This document shows positions 1 to 8,636 of a stretch of DNA of 43,779 bases, piece by piece. The notes beneath the pieces are model-generated. The model saw nothing but the letters and a program-made list of their open reading frames with translations. It had not been told where the DNA came from and searched no databases. Source of the DNA: Caulobacteraceae bacterium. Its GTDB lineage: Bacteria > Pseudomonadota > Alphaproteobacteria > Caulobacterales > Caulobacteraceae. A program made the position numbers and the translations under genes. The stretch lies in contig JAIEQA010000044.1 in NCBI GenBank assembly GCA_019748095.1, positions 1 through 43,779 of the forward strand, written 5' to 3'. Position 1 is the stretch's first letter. The number at the start of each line of letters is the position of its first letter.

Positions 1-866
1 AGGCCTGGAAGGGCATCATCAAGATCGGCCGCACCCACACCCAGGACGCCACCCCCCTGACGCTCGGTCAGGAGTTCAGCGGCTATGTCCAGCAGGTCAC
101 CAAGGGCATCGAGCGGATCGAATCGACCCTGCCCGACCTGATGCAGCTGGCCCAGGGCGGCACCGCCGTGGGCACCGGGCTGAATGCGCCGGTCGGGTTT
201 GCGGAGGGCGTGGCGGACCGGATCGCCGCCATCACCGGGCTGAAGTTCACCACCGCGCCCAACAAGTTCGAGGCCCTGGCCGCCCATGACGCCATGGTGT
301 TCAGCCACGGGGCCATCAACACCGTCGCCGCCTCGCTGTTCAAGATCGCCAACGACATCCGCTTCCTGGGCTCCGGTCCCCGTTCGGGTCTGGGCGAACT
401 GGCCCTGCCGGAGAATGAGCCGGGGTCGTCGATCATGCCGGGCAAGGTCAATCCGACCCAGTGCGAGGCCCTGACCCAGGTCTGTGTGCAGGTGTTCGGC
501 AACCACGCGGCCATCACCTTCGCCGGGTCGCAGGGCCATTTCGAGCTGAACGTGTTCAACCCGGTGATGGCCTACAACTTCCTGCAGTCGGTCCGGCTGA
601 TGGCCGATGCGGCGGTCAGTTTCACCGAGAACTGCGTGGTGGGAATCGAGCCCCGGATCGACAACATCGAACGCGGCCTGAACAACTCCCTGATGCTGGT
701 CACCGCCCTGAACGGCAAGCTGGGCTATGACGCCTGCGCGAAGATCGCCAAGACCGCGCACAAGAATGGCACCACCCTGCGGGAAGAGGCGGTCGGTGGC
801 GGCTATCTGACCGACGCCGAGTTCGACGAGGCGGTGCGGCCCGAGAAGATGATCTCGCCGGGGTGA
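1..866 (+). CDS. fumC: Fumarate hydratase class II (partial, 5' end missing)
   Basis: This is the C-terminal part of a class II fumarase, the homotetrameric, cofactor-free enzyme that interconverts fumarate and malate in the TCA cycle. The frame is open from base 3 to the stop at 864-866, so the start lies outside the window. Visible family landmarks are [20 protein letters not shown] near the beginning and the superfamily signature [11 protein letters not shown] with the catalytic-loop serines (about bases 427-460). The C-terminal region ([16 protein letters not shown]) also fits FumC. Aspartase and argininosuccinate lyase share the superfamily signature, but the [10 protein letters not shown] stretch and the C terminus favour fumarase. 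About 288 residues are present of a usual 460. Confidence 0.96.
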   Translation, partial: AWKGIIKIGRTHTQDATPLTLGQEFSGYVQQVTKGIERIESTLPDLMQLAQGGTAVGTGLNAPVGFAEGVADRIAAITGLKFTTAPNKFEALAAHDAMVFSHGAINTVAASLFKIANDIRFLGSGPRSGLGELALPENEPGSSIMPGKVNPTQCEALTQVCVQVFGNHAAITFAGSQGHFELNVFNPVMAYNFLQSVRLMADAAVSFTENCVVGIEPRIDNIERGLNNSLMLVTALNGKLGYDACAKIAKTAHKNGTTLREEAVGGGYLTDAEFDEAVRPEKMISPG

Positions 867-962
867 GTTTGGCGACGCTCGCCTGCTCCCCGTCCGCGTC
901 TGGACACGGCCAGGCTTGCGCCCTAGCCTAAGTTCGGGGGCGTTTGGGGTTATCCGACTATC

Positions 963-1874
963 ATGAACGTTCTGAAGATCGCGGCAGGCACGGGCCTGAT
1001 CGTGGCGCTCGCGCTTGCCCTGCTGGTTGCTGGCAACGCCTGCGCGCTGCCCCAGGGGCTTGCCCTGACTCCGCCGGCCCCGACGGCCGTGGGCAAGGCG
1101 GCTTTCGTCCTCCCCGCCTATACGAACGCGTCCCTCAAAACGCTGCGCGTCTGGACCTATCGGCCGGCGGCCTGGACGCCCGGCGATCCCGTCGTCTTCG
1201 TCATGCACGGCATGGGTCGCAACGCAGAGGAATACCTCGACGCCTGGGTGGGGGCCGCCGAACAGCGGCAGTTCCTGCTGGTCGCGCCGGAGTTCGACAA
1301 CCCCCTCTCGCGCTACGTCACCCGTGACTACCAGGAGGGCAATGTCAGGGCGGTCGACGGGACCCTGACCCCCGAGGAAGAGTGGGCGTTCACCGTGATC
1401 GAGAACATCTTCGATCGGCTGCAGGCCGACAATGGCTGGACGATCCCCGCCTACGACATCTTCGGGCACTCGGCCGGCAGCCAGTTTGTCCAGCGCATGG
1501 TGATGCTCAAGCCGGACGCGCGGATCCGCCGCGCGGTGGCGGCCAATGCCGGCACCTACACCTTCCCCGACCCGCAGACCGCCTATCCCTTCGGTCTTGC
1601 CGGCGTGCCGCATGATCTTCCGGCCGCCTATGGCGTGGACCTGACCTTGCTGCTCGGGGAGCTTGACAACTCCGCCAGCCAGGGGCGGCTGGACCAGTCC
1701 CCGCCCGCCATGGCTCAGGGCCCGCATCGCCTCGGGCGGGGGCAGGCCCTGTTCCGCGCAGCGCAGGCCGACGCAGACTCGCGCAACGTCGCCCTCCGCT
1801 GGAAGGTCCAGACGGTGCCGGGCGTCGGTCACGACTTCGAGGCCATGTCCGCGGCGGCCGCCGGACTGTTCTGA
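963..1874 (+). CDS. Secreted alpha/beta hydrolase, PHB-depolymerase-like
   Basis: This 303-residue serine hydrolase has an N-terminal signal peptide (hydrophobic residues 8-27, probable cleavage near the NACA stretch). The alpha/beta-hydrolase core shows an oxyanion-hole region HGMGRN (about residue 82), the nucleophile elbow G168-H-S170-A-G172 and a late catalytic-His region VPGVGHDF. This layout resembles poly(3-hydroxybutyrate) depolymerase and feruloyl esterase relatives, but the substrate cannot be read from the sequence. It is expected in the periplasm or outside the cell. It stands alone downstream of fumC with a 96-bp gap and is followed by a strong hairpin. The ATG at 963 gives a complete signal peptide. 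Confidence 0.85.
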   Translation: MNVLKIAAGTGLIVALALALLVAGNACALPQGLALTPPAPTAVGKAAFVLPAYTNASLKTLRVWTYRPAAWTPGDPVVFVMHGMGRNAEEYLDAWVGAAEQRQFLLVAPEFDNPLSRYVTRDYQEGNVRAVDGTLTPEEEWAFTVIENIFDRLQADNGWTIPAYDIFGHSAGSQFVQRMVMLKPDARIRRAVAANAGTYTFPDPQTAYPFGLAGVPHDLPAAYGVDLTLLLGELDNSASQGRLDQSPPAMAQGPHRLGRGQALFRAAQADADSRNVALRWKVQTVPGVGHDFEAMSAAAAGLF

Positions 1875-1891
1875 GGGTGGCATCAGGCCTG

Positions 1892-1917
1892 ACCGTGTCC
1901 CCTGCGGGGGACACGGT
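1892..1917. terminator. Hairpin between convergent genes
   Basis: An 11-bp perfect stem (ACCGTGTCCCC paired with GGGGACACGGT) encloses a 4-nt loop, starting 17 bp after the hydrolase stop and ahead of the convergent yccF-like gene. There is no U tract on either side, so termination is inferred from stem strength and position between convergent genes. Confidence 0.5.
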
Positions 1918-1996
1918 ACACTACACGGTCACGCGAAACTTCCTGAACCGGCGCGAGAGGCTGCTGGACCTGCTGCTGAAGCCGGACTGGAACGCC

Positions 1997-2389
1997 TCAG
2001 GGCTTGTCGCGGATGGTCGCCCCGACCGGCATGAGGGCCAGTTTGGCCAGCTCGAGATCCTTCAGGGCGAAGGGGATGCCGATGATGGTGATGGCCTCGG
2101 CGACGGCGATGAGGATGTGGGACAGGGCGATGTACCAGCCGGCGAAGACGAACCAGATGACGTTCAGGCCGATGCCGAAACAGCCGACGTCCCTGCCCCC
2201 GGTCTCACCGGCCCAGACCACCTCGCGGCCGAACGGCCAGAAGGAGTAGCTGGCGATCCGCCAGGCGGCGAAGCTCCAGGGCAGTCCGACGACAGTGATC
2301 GCCAGGATCGCCCCGCCCAGCAGCCACAGCAGGCCGCTGATCCAGCCGCCGAAGATGAACCACAGGATATTCAGGATCAGTCGGATCAC
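1997..2389 (-). CDS. YccF domain-containing inner membrane protein
   Basis: A 130-residue integral membrane protein with two repeats of the YccF domain. The first (residues 1-55, ILNILWFIFGGW...GLPWSFAAWRIA) and second (about 74-120, LNVIWFVFAGWYIALSHIL...GIPFALKDLELAKLAL) each hold a hydrophobic hairpin and the characteristic glycine-isoleucine-proline turn. The duplicated architecture and length match the family. Its biochemical role is not established. The start is GTG at 2389, backed by a GGGGAGG ribosome binding site about 7 nt upstream. It is convergent with the hydrolase and divergent from the DUF4169 gene. Confidence 0.9.
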   Translation of the reverse strand: MIRLILNILWFIFGGWISGLLWLLGGAILAITVVGLPWSFAAWRIASYSFWPFGREVVWAGETGGRDVGCFGIGLNVIWFVFAGWYIALSHILIAVAEAITIIGIPFALKDLELAKLALMPVGATIRDKP

Positions 2390-2574
2390 GTGGCAGCCTC
2401 CCCGGCGATGATCGCCAGTCCCTCCAGATAGCTGAACGGCGCGCAGAGATCAGGGCGATCGCCATGAATTCGCGGTAACCCCCGTGGATCGGCGGCGGGG
2501 GGTGGCCCGCATGGAAAAAAGCGCTGAAGTGTGGGACGGTTCGCCACCCTGACCTGAGCGGCGCGCGAGACATC

Positions 2575-2751
2575 ATGGCCGAGATCGTCAATCTGAACCG
2601 GGCCCGAAAAGCCCGCGATCGCGAGACCGCAAAGGCTGATGCGGCGGCCAACCGCGTCACGCACGGCCTCAGCCGGGCCCAGCGTGAGGCGGCACGGGCC
2701 GAACGGCAACGGCTGGAGCGGCTTCTGGACCAGAGCCGGCGGGAGGACTGA
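2575..2751 (+). CDS. DUF4169 family small protein
   Basis: A 58-residue, highly charged protein starting MAEIVNLNRARKAR, which is the hallmark N terminus of DUF4169 proteins of Alphaproteobacteria. The rest is Arg/Ala/Glu-rich and predicted helical (residues 15-55), with no signal peptide or membrane segment. Function is unknown for the family. In many Alphaproteobacteria DUF4169 genes lie near fumC and RHH_4 regulator genes, and both are present here within 2.5 kb (family knowledge plus inference). It is followed after 2 nt by another small gene whose ribosome binding site lies within its last codons, so the two are probably co-translated. Confidence 0.85.
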   Translation: MAEIVNLNRARKARDRETAKADAAANRVTHGLSRAQREAARAERQRLERLLDQSRRED

Positions 2752-2753
2752 GC

Positions 2754-2924
2754 GTGGCCGCGACCTTCACCCCGAAGACGTCGGATCAGACCCGGTACGG
2801 CCTGATCGGCCTGCTCGCCATCCGCCGGGCCCGCGCCCTGCGGGAGCAACAGAAACAGGCCGCGACCGGGCAGAAGCCCGGTACGGACGGGAAAACCCCG
2901 AAAAAGCGCGGCTGGTGGCGCTAG
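2754..2924 (+). CDS. Small hypothetical protein (56 aa)
   Basis: A 56-residue basic protein starting with GTG. A GGGAGGA ribosome binding site at 2742-2748, inside the end of the DUF4169 gene, decides this start. Residues 15-35 (YGLIGLLAIRRARALREQQK) could form an amphipathic helix. The C-terminal third is a Lys/Gly-rich linker ending in RGWWR. I do not recognise a family. Support for it being real is the operon-like 2-nt spacing, the ribosome binding site and protein-like composition. Its stop (2922-2924) and the stop of the convergent EamA gene (2921-2923) lie in the same CTAG tetranucleotide. Confidence 0.6.
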   Translation: MAATFTPKTSDQTRYGLIGLLAIRRARALREQQKQAATGQKPGTDGKTPKKRGWWR

Positions 2925-3835
2925 TCCAGCTTGGGGGCCCGGCTGAGCAGCACCTGGCCGGCCAGCACGAGGGCCAGACCGGCCGCCGCGGACCAGCCGA
3001 AGCGGGCATCCTCGAACAGGACCGACACCACCATGGCGATCGGCGGGGTCAGGGCCGAGATGTAGCTGGCGAGCGCATAGCCCCGGGCCCGGGCCACGGC
3101 GAAATAGACGACGAAGGCCACCACCGACCCCAGCACCGCCAGGTAGACCAGCGAGATCAGATAGCCGGGCGAGGGATCGATCGTGAACCGGGCCCCGGTG
3201 GCGAGACCGTACAGGGCCAGCATGGTGGTGCCATAGCCCATGGCCCAGGCGGTCTGGGGCAGGATGGCCGAGCCCTGCTGCTGGCCGCGCCATGAAAAAT
3301 AGTTGCCGACCGCCGAGCTGAGCACGGCCAGAAACGCCAGACCGATGCCGGTCAGGGCGCGGGCGTCGAACCCGGTGCCGAGGGCCTCACCGCCCGACAG
3401 GACCGCGACCCCAAGGATGCCGAGGCCGGCCCCGATCCAGGCCGCGCGCGAGGCCTTCTGTCCCACCACCAGCCGGAACAGCACCAGATTGAGGAAGGCC
3501 AGGGCGGCGAACACCACCGCGACGATGGCCGAGGTGACATGGGACTCGGCCGCATAGGTGAAGGAGTAGCTGACGGCGAATACGAAGGCCCCCTGCCCCA
3601 CGGCCGCCAGATGCTGGCCGCGGGTCAGGCGCAGCGATCGGCGCGTCAGGGCGCAGCCGACGAAGATCACGATGGCGGCCAGGCCGAACCGCCAGGTCAG
3701 GGACGCGACCGCATCCACCGTACCCAACTGCCAGGTGATGGCATACCAGGTCGTGCCCCAGATGATGGCGCACAGGGCAACGCCGGCGACGGCCAGCACA
3801 TCGGCAGAGGGCCGGCGCAGTCGGGACAGGATCAA
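2921..3835 (-). CDS. EamA/DMT family transporter
   Basis: A 304-residue polytopic inner membrane protein of the drug/metabolite transporter superfamily. It has about ten hydrophobic helices in two EamA repeats (roughly residues 12-145 and 160-300). The first helix carries CAIIWGTTWYAI, the typical WGxxW motif region, and a loop R-F lies before the third helix. Such proteins export metabolites or drugs; substrate cannot be inferred. No early ATG exists in frame, so a TTG at 3835 is the likely start. It is convergent with the 56-aa gene, sharing the CTAG at its stop. Confidence 0.88.
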   Translation of the reverse strand: MILSRLRRPSADVLAVAGVALCAIIWGTTWYAITWQLGTVDAVASLTWRFGLAAIVIFVGCALTRRSLRLTRGQHLAAVGQGAFVFAVSYSFTYAAESHVTSAIVAVVFAALAFLNLVLFRLVVGQKASRAAWIGAGLGILGVAVLSGGEALGTGFDARALTGIGLAFLAVLSSAVGNYFSWRGQQQGSAILPQTAWAMGYGTTMLALYGLATGARFTIDPSPGYLISLVYLAVLGSVVAFVVYFAVARARGYALASYISALTPPIAMVVSVLFEDARFGWSAAAGLALVLAGQVLLSRAPKLD

Positions 3836-3937
3836 GGCGGACTCACGGAACCGGAGGCGGGAGGAGCCCCCTGATGATCCCCGGGCGGGTGGGTTGCAAG
3901 CGCGATCGGGGCCCGGGGCGACCGCCGTCGCCGGGCC

Positions 3938-4708
3938 TTACCCCCGCAACTTCAGGGCCAGACGCTCGGCTTCGGGCACGGCGGCGTAGACCGTGGGGGG
4001 CCGGATCCGCAGTCGGGCCCGGGCCGTCTCCAGTGGCTCGGCGAACAGGGCCTCATAGTCCAGCCCCGGCAGCCATCGGGCATGACGACCGTTGCGCCAG
4101 GCCTGAAACGCTGCCCTCCGCGCCGGAATGGAGCGGGCCTCGCGCTGGATCTCGCGCGCGGCACCCCAGCCGATGAAGCCGAAGCCCAGGTTGTGGGTCT
4201 GGCCATAGGAGAAGCTGACCACGCAGGCCTCCCCCAGGGCGTCGGTGCCGTAGCCGGTCAGGACGTGCCAGATGTCGTGAACGTCGCGCAGCCGGCGCGA
4301 GTACCAGGCCAGGGGATGGAGCGCATCGATCTCGGGAGCCACTTCCCGGGCCGTCTCGGCCAGACCGTCGGCGGTAAAGCCGCGCGCCTCGCGAAAGCCG
4401 CGATAGGCCGCCCCGACCGTGCCGGGGGCGAAGCGGGCCAGCCAGGCCGGATCGTCCAGACGGTGGGCCAGTTCATCGCGCAGAAAGGCCTGTCGCCCGC
4501 CCTCGACCGTCCCCAGCATCCGGCCATAGCCCCGGCTGGCCGACCGACCGGTCAGGGCCTCCATGATCCGGAACACCTGGGCGGTGTCCTCCTTGTCGCG
4601 GATCAGCTTGCGGAAGGCGCGGAAGGCCGTCAGGGGTTGAAGCTTGCGCGGCCGCAGGATCTGGACGTCGTTGCGGCCGACGGTCGTTTCCATCGTCATT
4701 GAAACCAT
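3938..4708 (-). CDS. Coq4 family protein, ubiquinone biosynthesis
   Basis: A 256-residue soluble protein with the Coq4 metal-binding signature HDxxHx11E: H144-D145-IW-H148 and E160 in RDVHDIWHVLTGYGTDALGE. In eukaryotes Coq4 is an organiser of the ubiquinone synthesis complex, and recent work assigns it oxidative decarboxylation at ring carbon C1. Bacterial members are presumed to act in ubiquinone synthesis. The N terminus has three candidate ATGs (4708, 4699, 4693); the first is given. No other ubi gene is in the window. It is divergent from the RHH_4 gene across a short 66-bp gap, so promoters are likely shared or back to back. Confidence 0.88.
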   Translation of the reverse strand: MVSMTMETTVGRNDVQILRPRKLQPLTAFRAFRKLIRDKEDTAQVFRIMEALTGRSASRGYGRMLGTVEGGRQAFLRDELAHRLDDPAWLARFAPGTVGAAYRGFREARGFTADGLAETAREVAPEIDALHPLAWYSRRLRDVHDIWHVLTGYGTDALGEACVVSFSYGQTHNLGFGFIGWGAAREIQREARSIPARRAAFQAWRNGRHARWLPGLDYEALFAEPLETARARLRIRPPTVYAAVPEAERLALKLRG

Positions 4709-4774
4709 CCTCGCTCAGATGGGGTATCCTATCGCAACGGACCCGGCCACGCCATGCCCGGGGAGGGAGTTCCC

Positions 4775-4999
4775 ATGCTGAAGAAACGCTCCGTCGTCCT
4801 CGCCGGCCATGCCACCTCCGTGGCGCTGGAACCTGAGTTCTGGGCTGTTCTGGACCGGGTCGCGGCGGCGCGCGGGCTCAGTCAGGCCGGGCTGCTGGCG
4901 GCGATCGATGCTGGTCGGGGTCGGCGTCCCCTGGCCTCGGCCTGCCGGCTGCTGGCGCTGGAGACCGCGGCGTCAGAAAGGATCACTGGCGAACAGTGA
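4775..4999 (+). CDS. RHH_4 ribbon-helix-helix domain protein
   Basis: A 74-residue protein that is almost entirely one ribbon-helix-helix domain of the RHH_4 type. The strand KRSVVLAGHATSVALEPEFW is followed by two helices (AVLDRVAAARGLSQAGLLAAID), matching the alphaproteobacterial family that is often encoded near fumC and DUF4169 genes. It probably binds DNA as a dimer; the target is unknown. I chose the ATG at 4775, because GGAGGGAG at 4762-4769 sits 5 nt upstream, over the ATG at 4754, which lacks a site. It diverges from the Coq4-like gene and may autoregulate there. Confidence 0.8.
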   Translation: MLKKRSVVLAGHATSVALEPEFWAVLDRVAAARGLSQAGLLAAIDAGRGRRPLASACRLLALETAASERITGEQ

Positions 5000-5041
5000 T
5001 CCCCGGGCGCAGGATTACCTTCGGACCCTCAGGACAGCGCC

Positions 5042-5758
5042 ATGGCCATCGACCGCACCCTTCTTCCTGCCGCCCTCTTTGGCGGGCTTGTCGCCGTCGG
5101 GCTGATCGGGGCCGGTCTGGCCATCGGCGGCGGGGTCATCAATGCCCAGACCGGCAACCGGCAGGTCACGGTTCGGGGTCTGGCCGAGCGTAATGTCACG
5201 GCGGACCTCGCCATCCTGCCGCTGCGATTCACGGTCGCGGGCGAGGACCTGCCGACGGTGCAGGCGCGCATCGACGGCGACCTGGCCAATGTCCGCACCT
5301 TCCTGCGTGAACAGGGTTATGGCGACGACATCGTGACCGTCGGCCGGCTGGAGGTCACCGACACCCAGTCCCAGAGCTATGCGCCGTCCCCGGGCACGCC
5401 CCGCTATATCGTTGCCCAGACCGTCACAGTCCGCACCAATGAGGTGGCGCGTGTGGCACAGACCGAGCGGGCGCTGAATGATCTGGTGCGTCAGGGCGTG
5501 CTGCTGGACTTCACCGCCCCGACCTATGTGTTCACCAAATTGAACGACGTGAGGCCCGGCATGATCGCCGAGGCCACGGCCTCGGCCCGGTCCGGGGCGG
5601 AACAGTTCGCCAAGGACGCCGGGGCGCCACTCGGCCCCATCCGTCAGGCCACCCAGGGCTCGTTCGAGATCCTCGCGCGCGAGGATGTGGACACGGAATC
5701 GACGTCGCTGGACAAGCGGGTCAGGGTTGTTGCGACCGTGACCTACCAGCTCAGATGA
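5042..5758 (+). CDS. SIMPL domain-containing protein (DUF541)
   Basis: A 238-residue envelope protein with an N-terminal hydrophobic segment (residues 9-34, either an uncleaved anchor or a signal) followed by a SIMPL/DUF541 domain beginning RQVTVRGLAERNVTADLAILPLRF. The domain continues with a VQARIDGDLANVRTFL helix, a GQxTVRTNEV-like strand and a C-terminal strand RVRVVATVTYQL. Family members include mouse SIMPL and E. coli YggE, which is linked to oxidative stress, but no enzymatic role is known. It is probably periplasmic. It lies 42 bp after the RHH_4 gene and is followed within 6 bp by a strong hairpin. Confidence 0.9.
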   Translation: MAIDRTLLPAALFGGLVAVGLIGAGLAIGGGVINAQTGNRQVTVRGLAERNVTADLAILPLRFTVAGEDLPTVQARIDGDLANVRTFLREQGYGDDIVTVGRLEVTDTQSQSYAPSPGTPRYIVAQTVTVRTNEVARVAQTERALNDLVRQGVLLDFTAPTYVFTKLNDVRPGMIAEATASARSGAEQFAKDAGAPLGPIRQATQGSFEILAREDVDTESTSLDKRVRVVATVTYQLR

Positions 5759-5763
5759 GGCTT

Positions 5764-5794
5764 GCCTTCCCGTCGGCCTCACCGACGGGAAGGC
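5764..5794. terminator. Bidirectional terminator hairpin
   Basis: A perfect 13-bp stem (GCCTTCCCGTCGG and its complement) with a 5-nt CCTCA loop begins 5 bp after the SIMPL stop and ends 9 bp before the stop of the convergent small membrane-protein gene. There is only a weak T tract on either side. Its position and symmetry suggest it serves both genes. Confidence 0.75.
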
Positions 5795-5803
5795 AGAGTT
5801 TGA

Positions 5804-6046
5804 TCAGTTCGAGGGGCTCGGGCTCGGCAGGGTCGGAGGCTCGACGGGCGGCAGGGTCGGGGCATTCATCTCCGGCAGTTTGACGTCCACGTTCACCTCT
5901 TTCGTTTCGGGGGCCATGCCGCCACCCGCAAACACGAACCAGGCGACGATCGCGAGCAGGACGACGATCCCGCCGACAATGAAGGCCAGGCCCGTGTTGT
6001 TGCCGCCGCCGTTGTTGCCGCCGCTATTGTTTGAATTGTCGACCAT
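5804..6046 (-). CDS. Small single-pass membrane protein
   Basis: An 80-residue protein with three parts. A low-complexity Asn/Gly/Ser-rich N terminus (residues 3-18) precedes one transmembrane helix (about 20-41, LAFIVGGIVVLLAIVAWFVF). The C-terminal tail carries an alternating acidic/hydrophobic strand (KEVNVDVKLPE) and then a Pro-rich end. I do not recognise a named family. Similar small anchors with a VNVDVKLPE-type tail occur as uncharacterised proteins in Caulobacterales (impression from memory, not searched). It is transcribed alone, with a strong shared hairpin at its 3' end. Confidence 0.7.
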   Translation of the reverse strand: MVDNSNNSGGNNGGGNNTGLAFIVGGIVVLLAIVAWFVFAGGGMAPETKEVNVDVKLPEMNAPTLPPVEPPTLPSPSPSN

Positions 6047-6193
6047 GTCTTGGTTCCTTCCGGGGCTGCACCCCTGCGGCGACCAAACGACAGCCCCGCT
6101 TGCCGGTTCCGACGCAAGCCGATCAGGGACTGACTTTAGGGTCTGTGCTCATTATGTTCCGGGTCACCGCCTTTCAGACGAGCGCCTGATTCC

Positions 6194-8527
6194 TTGACCG
6201 ACGCCCTGCCCGCCCCCCGCATCTCCGACCTCGCCCGCGCACGCGGGCCAGGCGGACTGACGCATGAGACGCCGGACTATCTGACGGGCCTGAACCCCGA
6301 GCAGCAAGCGGCGGTCGAGACGACCGAGGGGCCGGTGCTGGTGCTGGCGGGGGCCGGGACCGGCAAGACCCGGGTCCTGACCACGCGGCTGGCGCACATC
6401 CTGGCGACAGGCCGGGCGAAGCCGTGGGAACTGCTGGTCGTCACCTTCACCAACAAGGCCGCGCGCGAGATGCGCGAACGGATCACCCACCTGATCGGAC
6501 CGTCGGCCGAAGGGCTGCGCTGGCTGGGCACCTTCCACAGCGTGGCGGCCTCGATCCTGCGCCGGCATGCCGAGCTGGTCGGGCTGAAGTCGACCTTCAC
6601 CATCCTCGACACCGACGATCAGGAGCGGCTGCTGAAACAGCTGCTGGAAGCCGCGAACATCGACACCAAGCGGTGGACGCCGAAGTCGCTTTCGGGCCTG
6701 ATTGATCACTGGAAGAACCGGGGCTGGACGCCCGAGAAGCTGCCGCCCGGCGAGGATTTCGCCAACGGCAAGGGTCAGGCCCTGTACGCCGCCTATCAGT
6801 CCCGGCTGGCGACGCTGAACGCCTGCGACTTCGGCGACCTTCTGCTGCACAACCTGACGATCCTGTCGAAACATGCCGATATCGCGGAGGAATACCGGCG
6901 GCGGTTTCGCTACATCCTGGTCGACGAGTATCAGGACACCAATGTCGCCCAGTATCTGTGGCTGCGGCTGCTGACCTCTTCGACCGGGAACGTCTGCTGC
7001 GTCGGCGACGACGACCAGTCGATCTATGGATGGCGCGGGGCAGAAGTCGACAATATCCTGCGGTTTGAAAAGGATTTTCCGGGCGCAAAGATCGTCAAGC
7101 TGGAGCGCAACTACCGTTCGACCAGCCATATCCTCGGGGCCGCGTCGGGCCTGATCGCGGCCAACCGCGACCGGCTGGGCAAGACCCTGTGGACCGAGGA
7201 CCAGACCGGCGACAAGGTCCGGGTGCGCGGCGTCTGGGACGGCGAGGCCGAGAGCCGGCTGATCGCCGACGAGATCGAGACGGCGAAGCGCGACGGCATG
7301 AAATACAAGGATATGGCCGTCCTTGTTCGTGCGTCGTTTCAGATGCGGGCCTTCGAGGAGCGGTTCGTCCTGCTGGCCATCCCCTATACGGTCATCGGGG
7401 GGCCGCGCTTCTTCGAACGGGCCGAGATCCGCGACGCCCATGCCTATCTGCGCCTGATCCAGTCCGAGGACGACGATCTGGCCTTCGAGCGGATCGTCAA
7501 TACGCCCAAGCGCGGCGTCGGTGACACCAGTGTGCAGAAGATCCTGCAGATCGCGCGGCATCGCGGCGTGTCGGCCATGACCGCCGTGCGCGAGCTGATC
7601 GTCTCGGACGAGCTGCAGGCCCGGACCCGCACGGCCCTGTCGACCTTCGTGCGCGACCTCGACCGCTGGCGGGCACTGGCCGCCGACACCCGCCACTGGC
7701 TGCTGACCGAGACGGTGCTGGAAGAGAGCGGCTATGTCGACATGCACAAGGCCGACCGCGCGACCGGCCCGGCCCGGCTCGACAACCTGAAGGAACTGAC
7801 CCAGGCGATGCAGTCGTTCGAGACGCTGGGGGCCTATCTGGAGCATGTCTCGCTGGTGATGGACCTCGACCGGGGGCCGTCGTCGGACGCGGTCCAGATC
7901 ATGACCCTGCACGGGGCCAAGGGGCTGGAGTTCCCGCTGGTCTTCCTGCCCGGCTGGGAGGAAGGCGTCTTCCCCAGCCAGCGCAGCATCGACGAGAAGG
8001 GCGAGAAGGGCCTCGAGGAGGAACGGCGTCTCGCCTATGTCGGCGTGACCCGGGCCAAACAGGATGCGCGGATCTCGTTTGCCGCCAACCGTCTGGTCTA
8101 TGGCCGCTGGACCAGCCAGCTGCCGAGCCGCTTCGTCGACGAACTGCCCATCGCCCATGTCGAGGCCCAGAGCGACACCGGCTACTACGGGGCCTCGACC
8201 GGGATGAAGGAGGCCAAGAGCCGCTGGGACGACGCCCCGTCGTTCGGGGCCGGCTACACCTCCCCCGGCTGGCAACGCGCGAAAGCCTTCACGGCCGGCC
8301 AGACCCCGGGGGCCCGCCCGGCCCGCAAGGCGATCATCGAGGGCGAAGGCCGGCTGATCGCCACCGCCGACCCGAAATCCGGCGGCGGCTTCGCCAAGGG
8401 CGACCGCGTCTTCCACCAGAAATTCGGTTACGGCGCAGTGCGGGTGATCGAGGGGAACAAGCTGACGGTGGAGTTCGAGAAGGCGGGCGAGAAGAAGGTC
8501 ATCGACACCTTCGTGGAGAAGGGTTGA
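6194..8527 (+). CDS. uvrD: UvrD/PcrA-type superfamily 1 DNA helicase
   Basis: A 777-residue 3'-5' DNA helicase acting in nucleotide-excision and mismatch repair and in removal of proteins from DNA. SF1A motifs appear in order: Q motif LNPEQQAAV (33-41), Walker A AGAGTGKT (52-59), Walker B DEYQDTN (244-250), motif III QSIYGWRGAE (275-284), motif V with TLHGAKGLEF and motif VI YVGVTRAKQ (about 614-622). The C terminus (about 736-777, GDRVFHQKFGYGAV...) is the Tudor-like domain that binds RNA polymerase in PcrA/UvrD. The start is TTG at 6194: no ATG occurs in frame before the Walker A motif, so a non-ATG start is required. Confidence 0.95.
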   Translation: MTDALPAPRISDLARARGPGGLTHETPDYLTGLNPEQQAAVETTEGPVLVLAGAGTGKTRVLTTRLAHILATGRAKPWELLVVTFTNKAAREMRERITHLIGPSAEGLRWLGTFHSVAASILRRHAELVGLKSTFTILDTDDQERLLKQLLEAANIDTKRWTPKSLSGLIDHWKNRGWTPEKLPPGEDFANGKGQALYAAYQSRLATLNACDFGDLLLHNLTILSKHADIAEEYRRRFRYILVDEYQDTNVAQYLWLRLLTSSTGNVCCVGDDDQSIYGWRGAEVDNILRFEKDFPGAKIVKLERNYRSTSHILGAASGLIAANRDRLGKTLWTEDQTGDKVRVRGVWDGEAESRLIADEIETAKRDGMKYKDMAVLVRASFQMRAFEERFVLLAIPYTVIGGPRFFERAEIRDAHAYLRLIQSEDDDLAFERIVNTPKRGVGDTSVQKILQIARHRGVSAMTAVRELIVSDELQARTRTALSTFVRDLDRWRALAADTRHWLLTETVLEESGYVDMHKADRATGPARLDNLKELTQAMQSFETLGAYLEHVSLVMDLDRGPSSDAVQIMTLHGAKGLEFPLVFLPGWEEGVFPSQRSIDEKGEKGLEEERRLAYVGVTRAKQDARISFAANRLVYGRWTSQLPSRFVDELPIAHVEAQSDTGYYGASTGMKEAKSRWDDAPSFGAGYTSPGWQRAKAFTAGQTPGARPARKAIIEGEGRLIATADPKSGGGFAKGDRVFHQKFGYGAVRVIEGNKLTVEFEKAGEKKVIDTFVEKG

Positions 8528-8636
8528 CGGGGTTCCCAAAACGGCAGAATGTGAAAGAACGAAACACGAACGGACTTTCTCATTCGGGTCATCGCGCTCG
8601 CTATCAAGGCGGCCGGAAGAGTTTGGAGCGATATAG

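Noticed and set aside
871..883. GGCGA-CGC-TCGCC hairpin after fumC
   Set aside because: A 5-bp stem without a U tract is expected by chance in this GC-rich sequence.
2205..3293. 362-codon minus-strand frame across yccF, DUF4169 and EamA
   Set aside because: It runs through three better-supported genes and has a shadow-like composition.
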